This document shows, one piece after another, positions 18,322 to 28,257 of a stretch of 60,358 nucleotides of DNA (its first letter is position 1; each line of letters starts with the position of its first letter). The notes below the pieces were generated by a model. The model saw only the letters and a list, made by a program, of their open reading frames with translations. It was not told the DNA's origin and did not search any database. The position numbers and the translations under genes are program-made. This stretch comes from Spirochaetales bacterium (GTDB lineage: Bacteria > Spirochaetota > Spirochaetia > DSM-2461): the NCBI GenBank assembly GCA_003247135.1, contig QKAW01000008.1, positions 1 through 60,358 of the forward strand, read 5' to 3'.

Positions 18322-19586
18322 TATTAATAACTATAATTGCACCTTTTTTTATCTGCGCTAATGAACCAATTGAAAGTAAAAAACATACTCAATTGTGGAA
18401 AAAAGAGAGTGGTAAAAATTTTCCTGATATTTTAAATACTTTGAATAACTATAAAGAAGTAAAACTTTACCAACTTACAGAACTTGATATTGAGTTAGTA
18501 AATAAACAGTTAAATAAAAAGAGTTTGGAAGAGTGGAAAAAGTATATACAGATTACTTATAAACGGATGCTTCCCTTCCGGGATTTTATAGCTGAAGAAA
18601 TTATAAAAAATCAGGTTCCTATAGAAATACTCTACCTGCCAATTATTGAATCAGCAGCCAATTCTATGGCTAGAAGTAATAAAGGCGCCACCGGGTTATG
18701 GCAGTTTATGGAAAGTAGCAGTTATCCCTATAATATGGAAATCACAGAGTGGCTCGATGAAAGAAGAGATTTTGTAAAATCTACAAGGGGAGCTGTTAGC
18801 AAGCTAAACTACAATTACCAAATAACCGGGGACTGGTTACTGGCCTTAGCTGCTTACAATTGCGGTTTAAATCGTGTTACAACAACTGTAAAAAATAGTG
18901 GTGTATCCGACTACTGGGAGCTTTCAAGACGAGGATTACTTCCCAGGGAAACTGTTAACTATATTCCTAAACTATTAACTGTCAATTATATACTTTTTAA
19001 TAAAAATAAATTTGAAATACCAGTAAAATGGGATAAAAACAGTTGGGATGAAGTAGAACTTGACAGTGCAGTGGATCTAAGAATTATTGCAAATCTGTCT
19101 GGAATACCCTACAATACTCTTAAACAGGGAAATAGTGAATTAAATTACGATGTAACTCCCCCTGTTAATATGGATTATAGAATAAAAATTCCATCAAACT
19201 ATCTGGAAAACTTTAATAATGCCCTATTATCCCAGGAAAATTTAATGCAGTTCTACAGTTACAAGGTAAAATCAGGAGATACTCTTTCGGAAATCGGTTA
19301 TTATTATGGATTATCAACTTCTGGTTTAATTAAATACAATCCTGGTGTTAACCCTAACACTCTAAGAGCAGGAAAGACATTAATTATACCGGCAGTAAAA
19401 AAAGTTGAACCATATAATAAATTTAATGATTCAAGAAAATTTATAAATGATTATATTGTAAAAGATGGTGATACACTATGGGATATTGCAGTTTCATATA
19501 AAACAACTGTTGAGGAGATTGCTCAGAACAGTGGATTATCAATTAACAGCTATATAAAAAAAGGTATGATTTTAAAGGTTCCTTAA
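18288..19586 (+). CDS. Lytic transglycosylase (MltD-like) with two LysM repeats
   Basis: About 432 residues. The ATG at 18288 has GGAGG upstream and overlaps the previous gene by 34 bases. A hydrophobic signal (LILITIIAPFFICA) precedes an SLT domain. In that domain the catalytic glutamate lies in LPIIESAANSMARS, followed by GATGLWQFM and the ALAAYNCG motif. Two LysM repeats at the C-terminus (YKVKSGDTLSEIGYYYGLS and YIVKDGDTLWDIAVSYKTT) bind glycan. It cleaves the MurNAc-GlcNAc bond of peptidoglycan, making anhydro-muropeptides, in the periplasm. MltD of E. coli has the same order of domains. Confidence 0.92.
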   Translation: MGWNLSRRKTLILITIIAPFFICANEPIESKKHTQLWKKESGKNFPDILNTLNNYKEVKLYQLTELDIELVNKQLNKKSLEEWKKYIQITYKRMLPFRDFIAEEIIKNQVPIEILYLPIIESAANSMARSNKGATGLWQFMESSSYPYNMEITEWLDERRDFVKSTRGAVSKLNYNYQITGDWLLALAAYNCGLNRVTTTVKNSGVSDYWELSRRGLLPRETVNYIPKLLTVNYILFNKNKFEIPVKWDKNSWDEVELDSAVDLRIIANLSGIPYNTLKQGNSELNYDVTPPVNMDYRIKIPSNYLENFNNALLSQENLMQFYSYKVKSGDTLSEIGYYYGLSTSGLIKYNPGVNPNTLRAGKTLIIPAVKKVEPYNKFNDSRKFINDYIVKDGDTLWDIAVSYKTTVEEIAQNSGLSINSYIKKGMILKVP

Positions 19587-19588
19587 TT

Positions 19589-20425
19589 ATGAGAAAAAAA
19601 ATTTTAATTGTCTATTTATTATTAACCTCCCTTCTGTTTTCAAATACATCAGATGACACTATAAGCTGGGAAAACAGTGTAAATTGGGAATCTAATTACA
19701 TAGAACTCAGGATTAAAAAGCAGCTTAGTAAAAACAGCTCAACCCTTGCATCTAGAAGATTAAAAGCTGAAAACTGGATCGATGAAAATCTGACAGAGAT
19801 TTTTTTTAAGAATATACTGTATTTTAAAATTAATTCTCTCTATAACATTTCGGATATAATTAATCAAAACCCTAATATTTACTATCAACTTGAAGAACTT
19901 AGTGAAAGATTAACCACTACAGACAATATTTTATCAAAAAATCTGGAATATCTTGAATCCGTATATAAGGTTCCTATATACCCAGACCTTTTATCGATAT
20001 TTTATTCACAAAATGAGCATTTAAACCTGTATAAAAAACTGGATCATCTGAATTATGGTAATTTTTCGGGGCTTATTATTTATGTTCCAGAGGAATTACC
20101 TCTTTATCAAAAAAACAGCTTAGGTAATTTATCAAAAGTACTTTTCCCACGTATCTTTAACGAGGATATGGAACTTATATATGATTTTACAATGATTGAG
20201 CCTGAAATGATGGAAAAATGGGGTATGGTTATATATGGAGAGAGTTTTGATGAATCCAGATACCAGGAAAGAGTTGGGATAACACCACTTAGAATAATAG
20301 CAAAAGGATTATTTGGAAAAAATAACAGCGATATTATCATCTCTAATGAAGAAGCTAATAAACTGACAGGTACTATCAATAACCTAAAAATTATTACTCA
20401 AGGTAGAATATTAATACTCTATTAA
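19589..20425 (+). CDS. Secreted protein of unknown function
   Basis: 278 residues with a signal peptide (MRKKILIVYLLLTSLLFS). The start lies 2 bases after the transglycosylase stop, so it is cotranscribed. The body has a helical middle and a C-terminal block (SGLIIYVPEELPLY ... PRIFNEDMELIYDF ... RIIAKGLFGKNNSDIIIS). That block resembles conserved periplasmic proteins of spirochaetes that share a FlgT/LPP20-like fold. I do not recognise a specific family. An envelope role is suggested by the signal and neighbours. Confidence 0.65.
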   Translation: MRKKILIVYLLLTSLLFSNTSDDTISWENSVNWESNYIELRIKKQLSKNSSTLASRRLKAENWIDENLTEIFFKNILYFKINSLYNISDIINQNPNIYYQLEELSERLTTTDNILSKNLEYLESVYKVPIYPDLLSIFYSQNEHLNLYKKLDHLNYGNFSGLIIYVPEELPLYQKNSLGNLSKVLFPRIFNEDMELIYDFTMIEPEMMEKWGMVIYGESFDESRYQERVGITPLRIIAKGLFGKNNSDIIISNEEANKLTGTINNLKIITQGRILILY

Positions 20426-20453
20426 GTATAATTCTAAAAAATCAGGAGAATAA

Positions 20454-21734
20454 ATGAAATTTAGTAAAATTCTTATATTAAACATTTTAATTATTACATC
20501 TCTCTTTTCATGCTCAAAATATATAGGATATGGAGTTATTATGCTCCCTCCCCAGGACAGTGAACTTGAATCAGGATCACTAATAAAAATTACAAAGGAG
20601 TCCAGAATACGAGAGACCTGGGTTTATAACACCCAGACAGAAGACCATATTGAAATTGAGAAATGGCGTGTTGAATTTTATGACAAGCTGGAAGAAGCTC
20701 AAAAATATGTGGATAAATATGTTAACTATAAGGATTATTATATAATTGTAAACAGAAATAGTCACTCTATGAGGGTAAAACCAGATAAGGATGCAAGTCT
20801 TGTATACAGATTAAAAAAAGATCAGAAAGTAAAAGTTATTGGTAGAACTTCTAATAAAGAGTCTATTGGTAGCTTTGAAGGTTACTGGTGGGAATTAATT
20901 ACAGATGATGGAGTAAAGGGTTGGAGTTATGACTCCTACCTGTCTGTATATAATAATGGTGAACTGGTTCACAGTAATATAGAGGATGATGGACCGGAAA
21001 TACATGACTTTTTTAGCAATGTTTGGAGACCCCTTTATTTCTGGGAGATGCAGAAATCCAGAAATATTGATTTAGAGAAATATAAAGCTAAATTTAAATT
21101 AACACCGGATCTGGACAATAAAGAGATTACAATATCAATGCCGGATCACTATATTACTTACCAATTCACAGAATTTACAAAAACAGGAGAGCATAATTAT
21201 AATCTTGTAGGATCCCCGGTTCAACTGGATTTCTCCTTTCAAGGAGTCGTTACAGTTATCTATTCTGTAGATTCTCTATCCTATGAAAATACCTTTATAT
21301 ATATTCAAGACAGTGTAGTCAATGAAATTATAAATACAGAAAAATCTACTCGGGTAATTAAGTTTAATGAATTTATTTTTGATGGACCTAACTATACAAG
21401 TAAAGCGTATGGGGAAATAAGCTTTATGGATAACAACATGTTTACATGGAAAAACAGAGAAAATCTTATTACAAAACAACTTATAACAGCAAATGCCGGA
21501 GAAGAAGGAAATGTTCAATTTAAAAACTTTTTAGGAGAAAACCTTAAAAGTAAGTATGACGGAATTATAACCTTCGATTTTGGAGATAGACAGGAACTAA
21601 ACTTTTTCTACTCATTTGAGTCTGGTGGAGTAAAATTCCTCTACATTCCAGGAAGTAAGATTAAAGATAAAGTTGTTGAAAGTGATGATTTTTATGCTCC
21701 AATACAGATGTTTTTTAATGGTAGTCAACTGTGA
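20454..21734 (+). CDS. SH3-domain lipoprotein
   Basis: 426 residues with a lipoprotein signal (lipobox TSLFSC, Cys20) and a good ribosome-binding site (AGGAGAATAA). An SH3b-like domain near residues 100-165 (NSHSMRVKPDKDASLVYRLKK ... YWWELITDDGVKGWSYDSYL) suggests binding to cell-wall peptides or other polymers. The long C-terminal half is strand-rich and may be a beta-sandwich. It ends with a GTGA overlap onto the ABC-F gene. A role in envelope maintenance is likely, but not proven. Confidence 0.78.
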   Translation: MKFSKILILNILIITSLFSCSKYIGYGVIMLPPQDSELESGSLIKITKESRIRETWVYNTQTEDHIEIEKWRVEFYDKLEEAQKYVDKYVNYKDYYIIVNRNSHSMRVKPDKDASLVYRLKKDQKVKVIGRTSNKESIGSFEGYWWELITDDGVKGWSYDSYLSVYNNGELVHSNIEDDGPEIHDFFSNVWRPLYFWEMQKSRNIDLEKYKAKFKLTPDLDNKEITISMPDHYITYQFTEFTKTGEHNYNLVGSPVQLDFSFQGVVTVIYSVDSLSYENTFIYIQDSVVNEIINTEKSTRVIKFNEFIFDGPNYTSKAYGEISFMDNNMFTWKNRENLITKQLITANAGEEGNVQFKNFLGENLKSKYDGIITFDFGDRQELNFFYSFESGGVKFLYIPGSKIKDKVVESDDFYAPIQMFFNGSQL

Positions 21735-23659
21735 CAACAGCTCAAGCAATTGGAATTGGTATAGCATTTGGAGACAGAGATGTACTTAAAGATGTACACC
21801 TGATTCTTTCAGATAAAAGTAGAATAGCTCTTTCCGGTGGTAACGGTAGCGGAAAATCAACCCTTATGAAAATTCTTGCGGGAAACAATAATCCTGATAA
21901 AGGTAGTGTATCTATACCTAAAGGTGTCATAAATTACTATCTCCCCCAGTCTGGTATAGTTTTTAAAGATAATACATTAAGAGATGAAGCAGAGGAAGCT
22001 TTTAATCATATAAGAGAATACATAGACAATATGGATCAGATTGGGAAATCTCTCCAGGATTGTGATGAGTCTAAACACGACTTTCTTCTGGAAGAGCACA
22101 CCAGACTCCATGATCTGATTGAAGAGAGTGGTTACTATACAAGAGATGGAGAAATCACCAGAGTTCTACAGGGGCTTGGTTTTAAACTTGAGGATTTTAG
22201 TAAGAGAACCTCTGAGTTTTCAGGTGGTTGGCAGATGAGAATTGCCCTGGCAAAAGCACTGCTTCAGAAACCCAATTTACTTCTTCTAGATGAACCTACA
22301 AACTATCTGGACATTGAAGCCAGAGACTGGCTTGCAGGTTTTTTAAGAAATTTTAAGGGTGGTGTTTTAATAGTCTCCCATGACAGGTTCTTTCTGGATC
22401 AGGTAGTTGACCATGTAGCAGAACTTTTTAATGGAACTCTAAAACTATATAAGGGAAACTATACTAAATATGAACTATTAAGGGAAAAAGAGCTTGAGGA
22501 GCTGGTAAAACAGTATAAAAAACAGCAGGATGAAATTGAAAAACATGAAAATTTTATAAGAAGGTTTAAATCCAAGGCATCCAAGGCAACCCAGGCTCAA
22601 TCCCATGTAAAAGCACTTGAGAAAATAGAAAGAATTGAAATTCCATCAAGTATGCAGAAAATGTATATTAAATTTCCACCTCCTCCCCATAGTGGAAAAA
22701 ATGTTTTAACCCTGGAAAATCTCTCCAGAGTGTACGGCGATAACAGAGTAATTAATAACCTGGATCTCCATTTGGAAAAAGGTGAAAAAATTGTTATAGC
22801 AGGCCAGAATGGTGCCGGAAAATCAACACTCCTCAGAATTATAGCAGGCGTTGACAGTGATTATAGTGGAGTAATGAGACTGGGTTCCGATGTTAAAGTT
22901 GGATATTTCTCCCAGGATCATGGTGAACAATTAAATGAAGAAAACACTATTCTGGAGGAGCTTGAAAGTGAAAGCCCTACGGATTTAATACCTAAACTTA
23001 GAGGTCTACTTGGTGCATTTCTGTTCCATGGAGACGATGTTTTCAAACAGATTAAAGTTTTAAGTGGTGGAGAAAAAAACAGGGTTTCACTTTTAAAACT
23101 GCTTTTAAAACCATTTAACCTATTAATTTTAGATGAACCGACAAACCACCTGGATCTGGGGTCTAAAGATGTACTGTTAAATGCTTTAAATGATTATGAA
23201 GGCACACTGATTTTTGTATCCCATGACAGATATTTTATTGAAAAACTGGCACAGAAAGTTCTTCATCTTGAAAACGGTGAACACAAATTATACATTGGGG
23301 ATTACAACTATTACAGGTGGAAACGAGAACATGAAAATGAGCCTGACACAGAAATAATTGAAGATAAACAGGTTAAACAATCTGTATTAACCAGAGATGA
23401 AGATAAAAAACTAAAGAACCTTATACAAAAACTTGAAAAACAGGAGAGTGATCTTCTTAATAAAATTGAAGAACAGGGAATTATTACTGGAAAACTCCAT
23501 GAATTAATTGCACTACCTGAAAATTACAGTAATCCTGATAAAGCAATAAAATTACAGGCCGATATTAAAAAAAGTGAAGAGACAGAGGAAGAGTTAACAA
23601 ACAGTTGGGAGGAAACTCTAATCCTTTTAGAAGAAGCCAGAGAGAAAAGGGGAAATTAG
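21731..23659 (+). CDS. ABC-F family ATPase (ribosome-associated)
   Basis: 642 residues, soluble, with two ATPase domains in tandem. First: GGNGSGKST, LSGG-type signature (FSGGWQMRIALAKALL) and LLLDEPTNYLD. Second: GQNGAGKST, LSGGEKNRVSLLKLL and LILDEPTNHLD. A charged linker joins them and a C-terminal coiled coil (about 570-640) resembles that of Uup/YfmR. ABC-F proteins bind the ribosomal E site and relieve stalling, or protect from antibiotics; which applies here cannot be told. The GTG start overlaps the previous stop by four bases. Confidence 0.92.
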   Translation: MTTAQAIGIGIAFGDRDVLKDVHLILSDKSRIALSGGNGSGKSTLMKILAGNNNPDKGSVSIPKGVINYYLPQSGIVFKDNTLRDEAEEAFNHIREYIDNMDQIGKSLQDCDESKHDFLLEEHTRLHDLIEESGYYTRDGEITRVLQGLGFKLEDFSKRTSEFSGGWQMRIALAKALLQKPNLLLLDEPTNYLDIEARDWLAGFLRNFKGGVLIVSHDRFFLDQVVDHVAELFNGTLKLYKGNYTKYELLREKELEELVKQYKKQQDEIEKHENFIRRFKSKASKATQAQSHVKALEKIERIEIPSSMQKMYIKFPPPPHSGKNVLTLENLSRVYGDNRVINNLDLHLEKGEKIVIAGQNGAGKSTLLRIIAGVDSDYSGVMRLGSDVKVGYFSQDHGEQLNEENTILEELESESPTDLIPKLRGLLGAFLFHGDDVFKQIKVLSGGEKNRVSLLKLLLKPFNLLILDEPTNHLDLGSKDVLLNALNDYEGTLIFVSHDRYFIEKLAQKVLHLENGEHKLYIGDYNYYRWKREHENEPDTEIIEDKQVKQSVLTRDEDKKLKNLIQKLEKQESDLLNKIEEQGIITGKLHELIALPENYSNPDKAIKLQADIKKSEETEEELTNSWEETLILLEEAREKRGN

Positions 23660-24279
23660 TGAAAATCAGAATAAAATATAATGCACCGGTCTCCCTAACC
23701 CTAATTATACTAAGTGCTATTGTTCTTTTTTTTAATATAAATGTTAATAACTATATTATTTCTGACTGGTTTACTGTGGATGGTAATGTTACCTTTAATT
23801 ATAGTGATCCATTTAGTTATATTAAATTCCTCACCCATATTCTTGGTCATACAGACATATCACATTTTATGGGAAATGCTATATATCTAATATTACTGGG
23901 ACCTATACTTGAAGAGAAGTATAAATCCAGAACACTTTTAACACTTATAATCATTACAGCAGTTATATCCAGTGGAATAAATGTTCTTTTTGTAGATACC
24001 TATATGCTAGGTGCCAGTGGAGTTGTTTACCTCTTTATTGTTCTTGTCTCTTTTACAAATATAGAAAAGGGAGAGTTCCCTCTCTCTGTGGTAGTGGTTC
24101 TGGCATTTTATGTTTATAAAGAGATATCCAGAGAGGATGCCGGACATATATCTGTTGTTACTCACCTTGTGGGTGCTATTGTTGGTCTGCTTTTTGGTCT
24201 GATAACAGTTATGGGTGGATTTACCCCTACCCTACCCCATAAACAAGTCTCATCAACTGCTGAAACTGTTATTCGATAG
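23659..24279 (+). CDS. Rhomboid-family intramembrane serine protease
   Basis: 206 residues from the GTG at 23659, which overlaps the ABC-F stop by one base and has AAAAGGGG upstream. Six membrane spans. The catalytic serine is in LGASGVVY (Ser120) and the histidine in VVTHLVGAIVG (His169); the HxxxN-type motif ISHFMGNA (67-74) is also present. Rhomboids cut membrane proteins within the bilayer. Substrate unknown. It closes the operon that begins with the TPR lipoprotein. Confidence 0.88.
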   Translation: MKIRIKYNAPVSLTLIILSAIVLFFNINVNNYIISDWFTVDGNVTFNYSDPFSYIKFLTHILGHTDISHFMGNAIYLILLGPILEEKYKSRTLLTLIIITAVISSGINVLFVDTYMLGASGVVYLFIVLVSFTNIEKGEFPLSVVVVLAFYVYKEISREDAGHISVVTHLVGAIVGLLFGLITVMGGFTPTLPHKQVSSTAETVIR

Positions 24280-24305
24280 TTTCACCATTTACGCTAATTG
24301 AAAAG

Positions 24306-24321
24306 AACAGTTTAAACTGTT
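24306..24321. promoter_or_regulatory. Perfect 16-bp palindrome at the prfA promoter
   Basis: AACAGTTTAAACTGTT is a perfect inverted repeat that ends at the putative -10 box TAAACT (24321-24326). That box lies seven bases before the prfA ATG, which has no Shine-Dalgarno. Symmetry and position suit a dimeric repressor or activator site controlling the prfA-prmC-rel operon. The regulator is unknown. Confidence 0.4.
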
Positions 24322-24333
24322 AAACTGAAATTT

Positions 24334-25398
24334 ATGAAATTAGACAACAAACTCCAAGAAAAGGTTAAAAGATTCAACGAAGTAGAAAAATTGGTAGCAG
24401 ATCCTGACATTTTATCTGACCAAAAAAAATACAAGGAATTAATGGTTGAATATTCACATCTAAGTGAAATTGTAGCAGCTTACAAAAAATATAATGACAT
24501 AGAAAAAAGCATATCCGATGCAAAAGAGATGATAGAGCTGGAAGAAGATCCGGATATGAAAGAGATGGCTAAAGAGGAGTTAAAGGATCTTGAAGATAGT
24601 CTGGAACCTCTTCAAACAGAATTACAGCTGCTTCTTGTACCAAAAGACCCTTTAGATGGTAAAAATATTATTATGGAGATAAGAGCAGGAACAGGTGGAG
24701 ATGAGGCTGCACTTTTTGCTGCTGACTTATATAGAATGTATGTTCGATATGCTGAACAAAAAAACTGGAAAGTTGAAATAATGTCATCTAATGAGAATGA
24801 ATTAGGTGGATTTAAAGAGGTAATTTTCTCAATTTCCGGAAAAAATGTTTATGCAAATTTTAGATATGAAAGTGGTGGACACAGAGTTCAAAGAATCCCA
24901 ATAACCGAATCCAATGGACGAATTCAGACCTCTGCAGCAACAGTTGCAGTACTACCGGAAGCTGAAGAGACCGATATAGAGATAAAACCAAACGACCTCA
25001 AGATTGATGTTTTCCGATCCCAGGGTTGTGGTGGACAGTCTGTAAATACAACAGATTCTGCTGTAAGAATTACCCATTTACCTACAGGAACAGTAGTAAC
25101 CTGTCAGGATGAGAAATCCCAGCTTAAAAATAAAAACAAGGCAATGACAGTTTTAAGAAGTAGACTTCTTGAAGCTGAGCTTGAAAGAGTTCATTCAGAA
25201 AGATCTGAAGAGAGAAAAATTCAGGTTGGTTCAGGTGACAGATCTCAAAGAGTAAGAACCTATAACTTCCCACAGGGAAGAGTTACAGATCATAGAATAA
25301 ATTTAACTCTATATAAGCTGGACTCATTTATGCAGGGAAATATGGATGAGATGTTCCAGGCACTAAAACTTAGCGCTCAAGAGGACGCTCTAAATTAA
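24334..25398 (+). CDS. prfA: Peptide chain release factor 1
   Basis: 354 residues, full length. The catalytic GGQ is in [17 protein letters not shown], and the stop-codon recognition P-x-T motif is PIT in [13 protein letters not shown] (PAT in E. coli RF1). RF2 would have SPF, so this is RF1, reading UAA and UAG. The C-terminus keeps the standard [20 protein letters not shown]. It heads an operon with prmC, which methylates the glutamine of the GGQ motif, then the (p)ppGpp enzyme. The residues just around GGQ (C before, S after) differ from the common GAGGQHVN. Confidence 0.95.
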   Translation: MKLDNKLQEKVKRFNEVEKLVADPDILSDQKKYKELMVEYSHLSEIVAAYKKYNDIEKSISDAKEMIELEEDPDMKEMAKEELKDLEDSLEPLQTELQLLLVPKDPLDGKNIIMEIRAGTGGDEAALFAADLYRMYVRYAEQKNWKVEIMSSNENELGGFKEVIFSISGKNVYANFRYESGGHRVQRIPITESNGRIQTSAATVAVLPEAEETDIEIKPNDLKIDVFRSQGCGGQSVNTTDSAVRITHLPTGTVVTCQDEKSQLKNKNKAMTVLRSRLLEAELERVHSERSEERKIQVGSGDRSQRVRTYNFPQGRVTDHRINLTLYKLDSFMQGNMDEMFQALKLSAQEDALN

Positions 25399-25400
25399 AC

Positions 25401-26237
25401 GTGAGAATCAGGGAATTACTTAATTATGGAGCTGAAAAATTATCTGAAATCTCAGAAACTCCAAGACTTGATAGCAGTATTCTGCTATCAGAATGTCTTG
25501 ATTATGACAGGGCTAAAATTTTAGCAAATTATGAAGAGATTGTTTCTGATGAGACAATTACACATTATAAATCCATGGTCAATAAACGATCTGAAGGATA
25601 TCCTGTTGCCTATATTTTAGGAGAAAAAGAGTTTTACGGATATAACTTTTACATAGAAGATGGAGTATTAATTCCAAGACCGGATACAGAGATACTGGTT
25701 GAGACAGCTCTTGATATAATAAAAAAATACTCACTTAAAACTGTGCTGGATCTTTGTACAGGTACCGGTTGCATAGCAATAACAATTAAAAAAGAAAATC
25801 CGAATACAGAAGTAACTGCAGGGGATATTTCTCCTGTTTCTCAGAAAGTATTTACTATAAACAATAGAAACTTAGCTAATAATAGTGTAATTTTTGTAAA
25901 AACTGACCTTTTTTCATCCTTTAAAAATAAAAAATTTGATATAATAGTTACAAATCCGCCATATCTTACAACCGATGAAACCGATGAAAGAGTTGAAGAT
26001 GGATGGAAAGAACCAACCCTGGCCCTGGATGGAGGGAGAGATGGATTGGATCTGATAAAAAAAATAATAAAACAGGCACCTGAATATCTCAATACCAATG
26101 GTTGGTTAATTATTGAAGCAGGAGATAGTCAGATGGATGAAATGAAAATCCTTATGATTGAGAGGGGATATAAAGACCTCTATATTTCCAAGGATCTGGC
26201 AGGTTTAGATAGAATAATTGTAGGTAGATATGAGTAG
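25401..26237 (+). CDS. prmC: Release-factor glutamine methyltransferase
   Basis: 278 residues. The N-terminal helical domain is followed by a class I methyltransferase fold: SAM loop VLDLCTGTGCIAI, then the NPPYL catalytic motif (IIVTNPPYLTTDE) that binds the target glutamine. It modifies the GGQ of the release factor encoded just upstream. The GTG start is 2 bases after the prfA stop. The gene ends inside the start of rel (ATGAG overlap). Confidence 0.93.
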   Translation: MRIRELLNYGAEKLSEISETPRLDSSILLSECLDYDRAKILANYEEIVSDETITHYKSMVNKRSEGYPVAYILGEKEFYGYNFYIEDGVLIPRPDTEILVETALDIIKKYSLKTVLDLCTGTGCIAITIKKENPNTEVTAGDISPVSQKVFTINNRNLANNSVIFVKTDLFSSFKNKKFDIIVTNPPYLTTDETDERVEDGWKEPTLALDGGRDGLDLIKKIIKQAPEYLNTNGWLIIEAGDSQMDEMKILMIERGYKDLYISKDLAGLDRIIVGRYE

Positions 26238-28257
26238 CTTAATAACAGAAAACGATCTTGACTCAGTATTAAAAAATTTTGAAAAAAAACTTGATATATA
26301 TACTGAAGATGAAAAAAGCGAAATTATGCGTGCTGCATTGTGGGCAGTTAACCAGCATAAGGGTCAGAAAAGAGCTAGTGGAGAACCATATATAATCCAC
26401 CCTATCTCAGTTGCTGAAACACTTATAAATTTAAAAATGGATGTTCCAACTGTAGTTGGGGGTCTTCTCCACGATGTTATAGAAGACACAGCGATTACCG
26501 AAGAGGAATTTACCCAGCTATTCGGAAAAGAGATAACAACTCTTGTTAATGGTGTTACAAAAATAAACATATTAAATGTACAAAGTAAAACAATGCAGGA
26601 ATCGGAAACCATAAGAAAAATGTTTCTTGCAATGGTTAAAGATATAAGAGTAATCCTAATAAAATTAGCAGATAAAAAACACAACATGAGTACTCTGCAC
26701 TTTCTAAAACCCGAAAAACAGAAGCGTATAGCTAAAGAGTGTCTGGATATTTATGCACCATTGGCAGGAAAACTGGGTATTTACGGTTTAAAATCAGAGC
26801 TTGAAGACGCCTCACTTAAATATATAGATAAAGATGCCTATTATGAGATTAAAAACTTTATCTCGGATAAAAAGAGAAAGAGACAGCAGTTTCTTGCAAA
26901 AATAGAGCAAAATATCCATGATGCTGCCAGGGAACAGGGTATAGAAGTTGATGTAAAATCCAGAGCTAAGCACTTCTACTCTATTTACAGCAAGATGCAG
27001 AATAAAGAGAAAGAACTAGGGGATATTTATGACCTTTTAGGTGTAAGAATTTTATGTAACACAACTCTTGAGTGCTATAATATTTTAGGACTGGTTCACA
27101 GTATGTGGAGTCCTATAGCAGGAAGATTTAAAGATTATATAGCTATGCCTAAGGAGAATAACTACCAATCACTTCACACCACTGTTATGGGAGAGAAGGG
27201 AAAAACCTTTGAAGTTCAAATTAGAACCCATAAAATGAATCAGACTGCTGAATTTGGTATAGCTGCCCACTGGTTATATAAGGAAGGAAAAAAAGAGAGT
27301 CATATAAAACCTTCTGATTTAGCTGTTATAAATAAACTTAAAACCTGGAACGATGTAAATATTGACTCTGTGGAGTACATAAATACCGTAATTGGGGATC
27401 TGCTTCAGGATTCTATTTATGTATATACTCCAAATGGAAAAATTATTGAACTGCCACAAGGAGCAACAGCGCTTGATTTTGCATACCACATCCACTCTGA
27501 AATTGGAGATCGATGTGTAGGAGCTAAGGCAAACAACAAGATAATTCCATTAACAAAACCTCTGGAAAACAACCAGATTGTCTCTATTATGACCTCAGAA
27601 ACTGCACACCCTCATGTTAACTGGCTAAAACATGTTAAAACTGCCAGGGCTAAAAGTAAAATAAGAAACTGGCTGAACCACCATCATGAGAGTGTAACTG
27701 CTGATAAGAGTGTTATTGTAAAAGAGAGTCCGGTTAAAAAAGTTAAAGAAGAGCATTTTGAAAGTTATGAAGATGAACGAATAAGTATCGAACACCAGGA
27801 AGTTACAAATTCCGACAATAATTCAATTGTAATAGGTGATGAAAACAATATAATGGTTAGTTTTGCAAACTGCTGTCATCCTGTGATCGGGGATAAAATA
27901 ATTGGATTTGTTTCAAGAGGTCGAGGTGTAATTGTCCACAGAAAAGATTGCCCAAATCTTGCAGGAATTAATGAATTTAAAGAGAGAGAGATACCAATAG
28001 CATGGGAAGCTGAGACACTAAATACAGTTAGAAAATGCAGGATAACAGCAAAAAGAGCAGCAGGAATCTTTAGTGAAATAGAGGGGTCACTAAAAAAATA
28101 TAAAGCCCATCTTATTTCCGGTGTTCTTGATGAAAATGATAGAGGCATGCTTGAAGGAAATTTTACAATTGAGTTAGCCAATGGAGATGATTTTAAAAAT
28201 ATTTTAAAAAGTATAAGAACCATACCATCGATATCAGTAGTACAGGAGGTAAAGTAA
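26230..28257 (+). CDS. rel: Bifunctional (p)ppGpp synthetase/hydrolase (Rel/SpoT)
   Basis: 675 residues with domains in the standard order. The HD hydrolase contains HDVIEDT; the synthetase contains YSIYSKMQNK and GRFKDYIAMPKENNYQSLH; then come TGS (IYVYTPNGKIIELPQGATALDFAYHIH), a conserved-cysteine region and a C-terminal ACT domain. The RFKD motif in the synthetase and the intact HD site mark a bifunctional Rel/SpoT enzyme rather than synthetase-only RelA. It is the only alarmone enzyme in the window. It sits between release-factor and tRNA-modification genes with overlaps on both sides, which suggests shared translational-stress control. Confidence 0.95.
   Translation: MSSLITENDLDSVLKNFEKKLDIYTEDEKSEIMRAALWAVNQHKGQKRASGEPYIIHPISVAETLINLKMDVPTVVGGLLHDVIEDTAITEEEFTQLFGKEITTLVNGVTKINILNVQSKTMQESETIRKMFLAMVKDIRVILIKLADKKHNMSTLHFLKPEKQKRIAKECLDIYAPLAGKLGIYGLKSELEDASLKYIDKDAYYEIKNFISDKKRKRQQFLAKIEQNIHDAAREQGIEVDVKSRAKHFYSIYSKMQNKEKELGDIYDLLGVRILCNTTLECYNILGLVHSMWSPIAGRFKDYIAMPKENNYQSLHTTVMGEKGKTFEVQIRTHKMNQTAEFGIAAHWLYKEGKKESHIKPSDLAVINKLKTWNDVNIDSVEYINTVIGDLLQDSIYVYTPNGKIIELPQGATALDFAYHIHSEIGDRCVGAKANNKIIPLTKPLENNQIVSIMTSETAHPHVNWLKHVKTARAKSKIRNWLNHHHESVTADKSVIVKESPVKKVKEEHFESYEDERISIEHQEVTNSDNNSIVIGDENNIMVSFANCCHPVIGDKIIGFVSRGRGVIVHRKDCPNLAGINEFKEREIPIAWEAETLNTVRKCRITAKRAAGIFSEIEGSLKKYKAHLISGVLDENDRGMLEGNFTIELANGDDFKNILKSIRTIPSISVVQEVK

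Noticed and set aside
24334..25398. Release factor 2 assignment
   Set aside because: The P-x-T motif is present, no SPF, and no programmed frameshift near the start.
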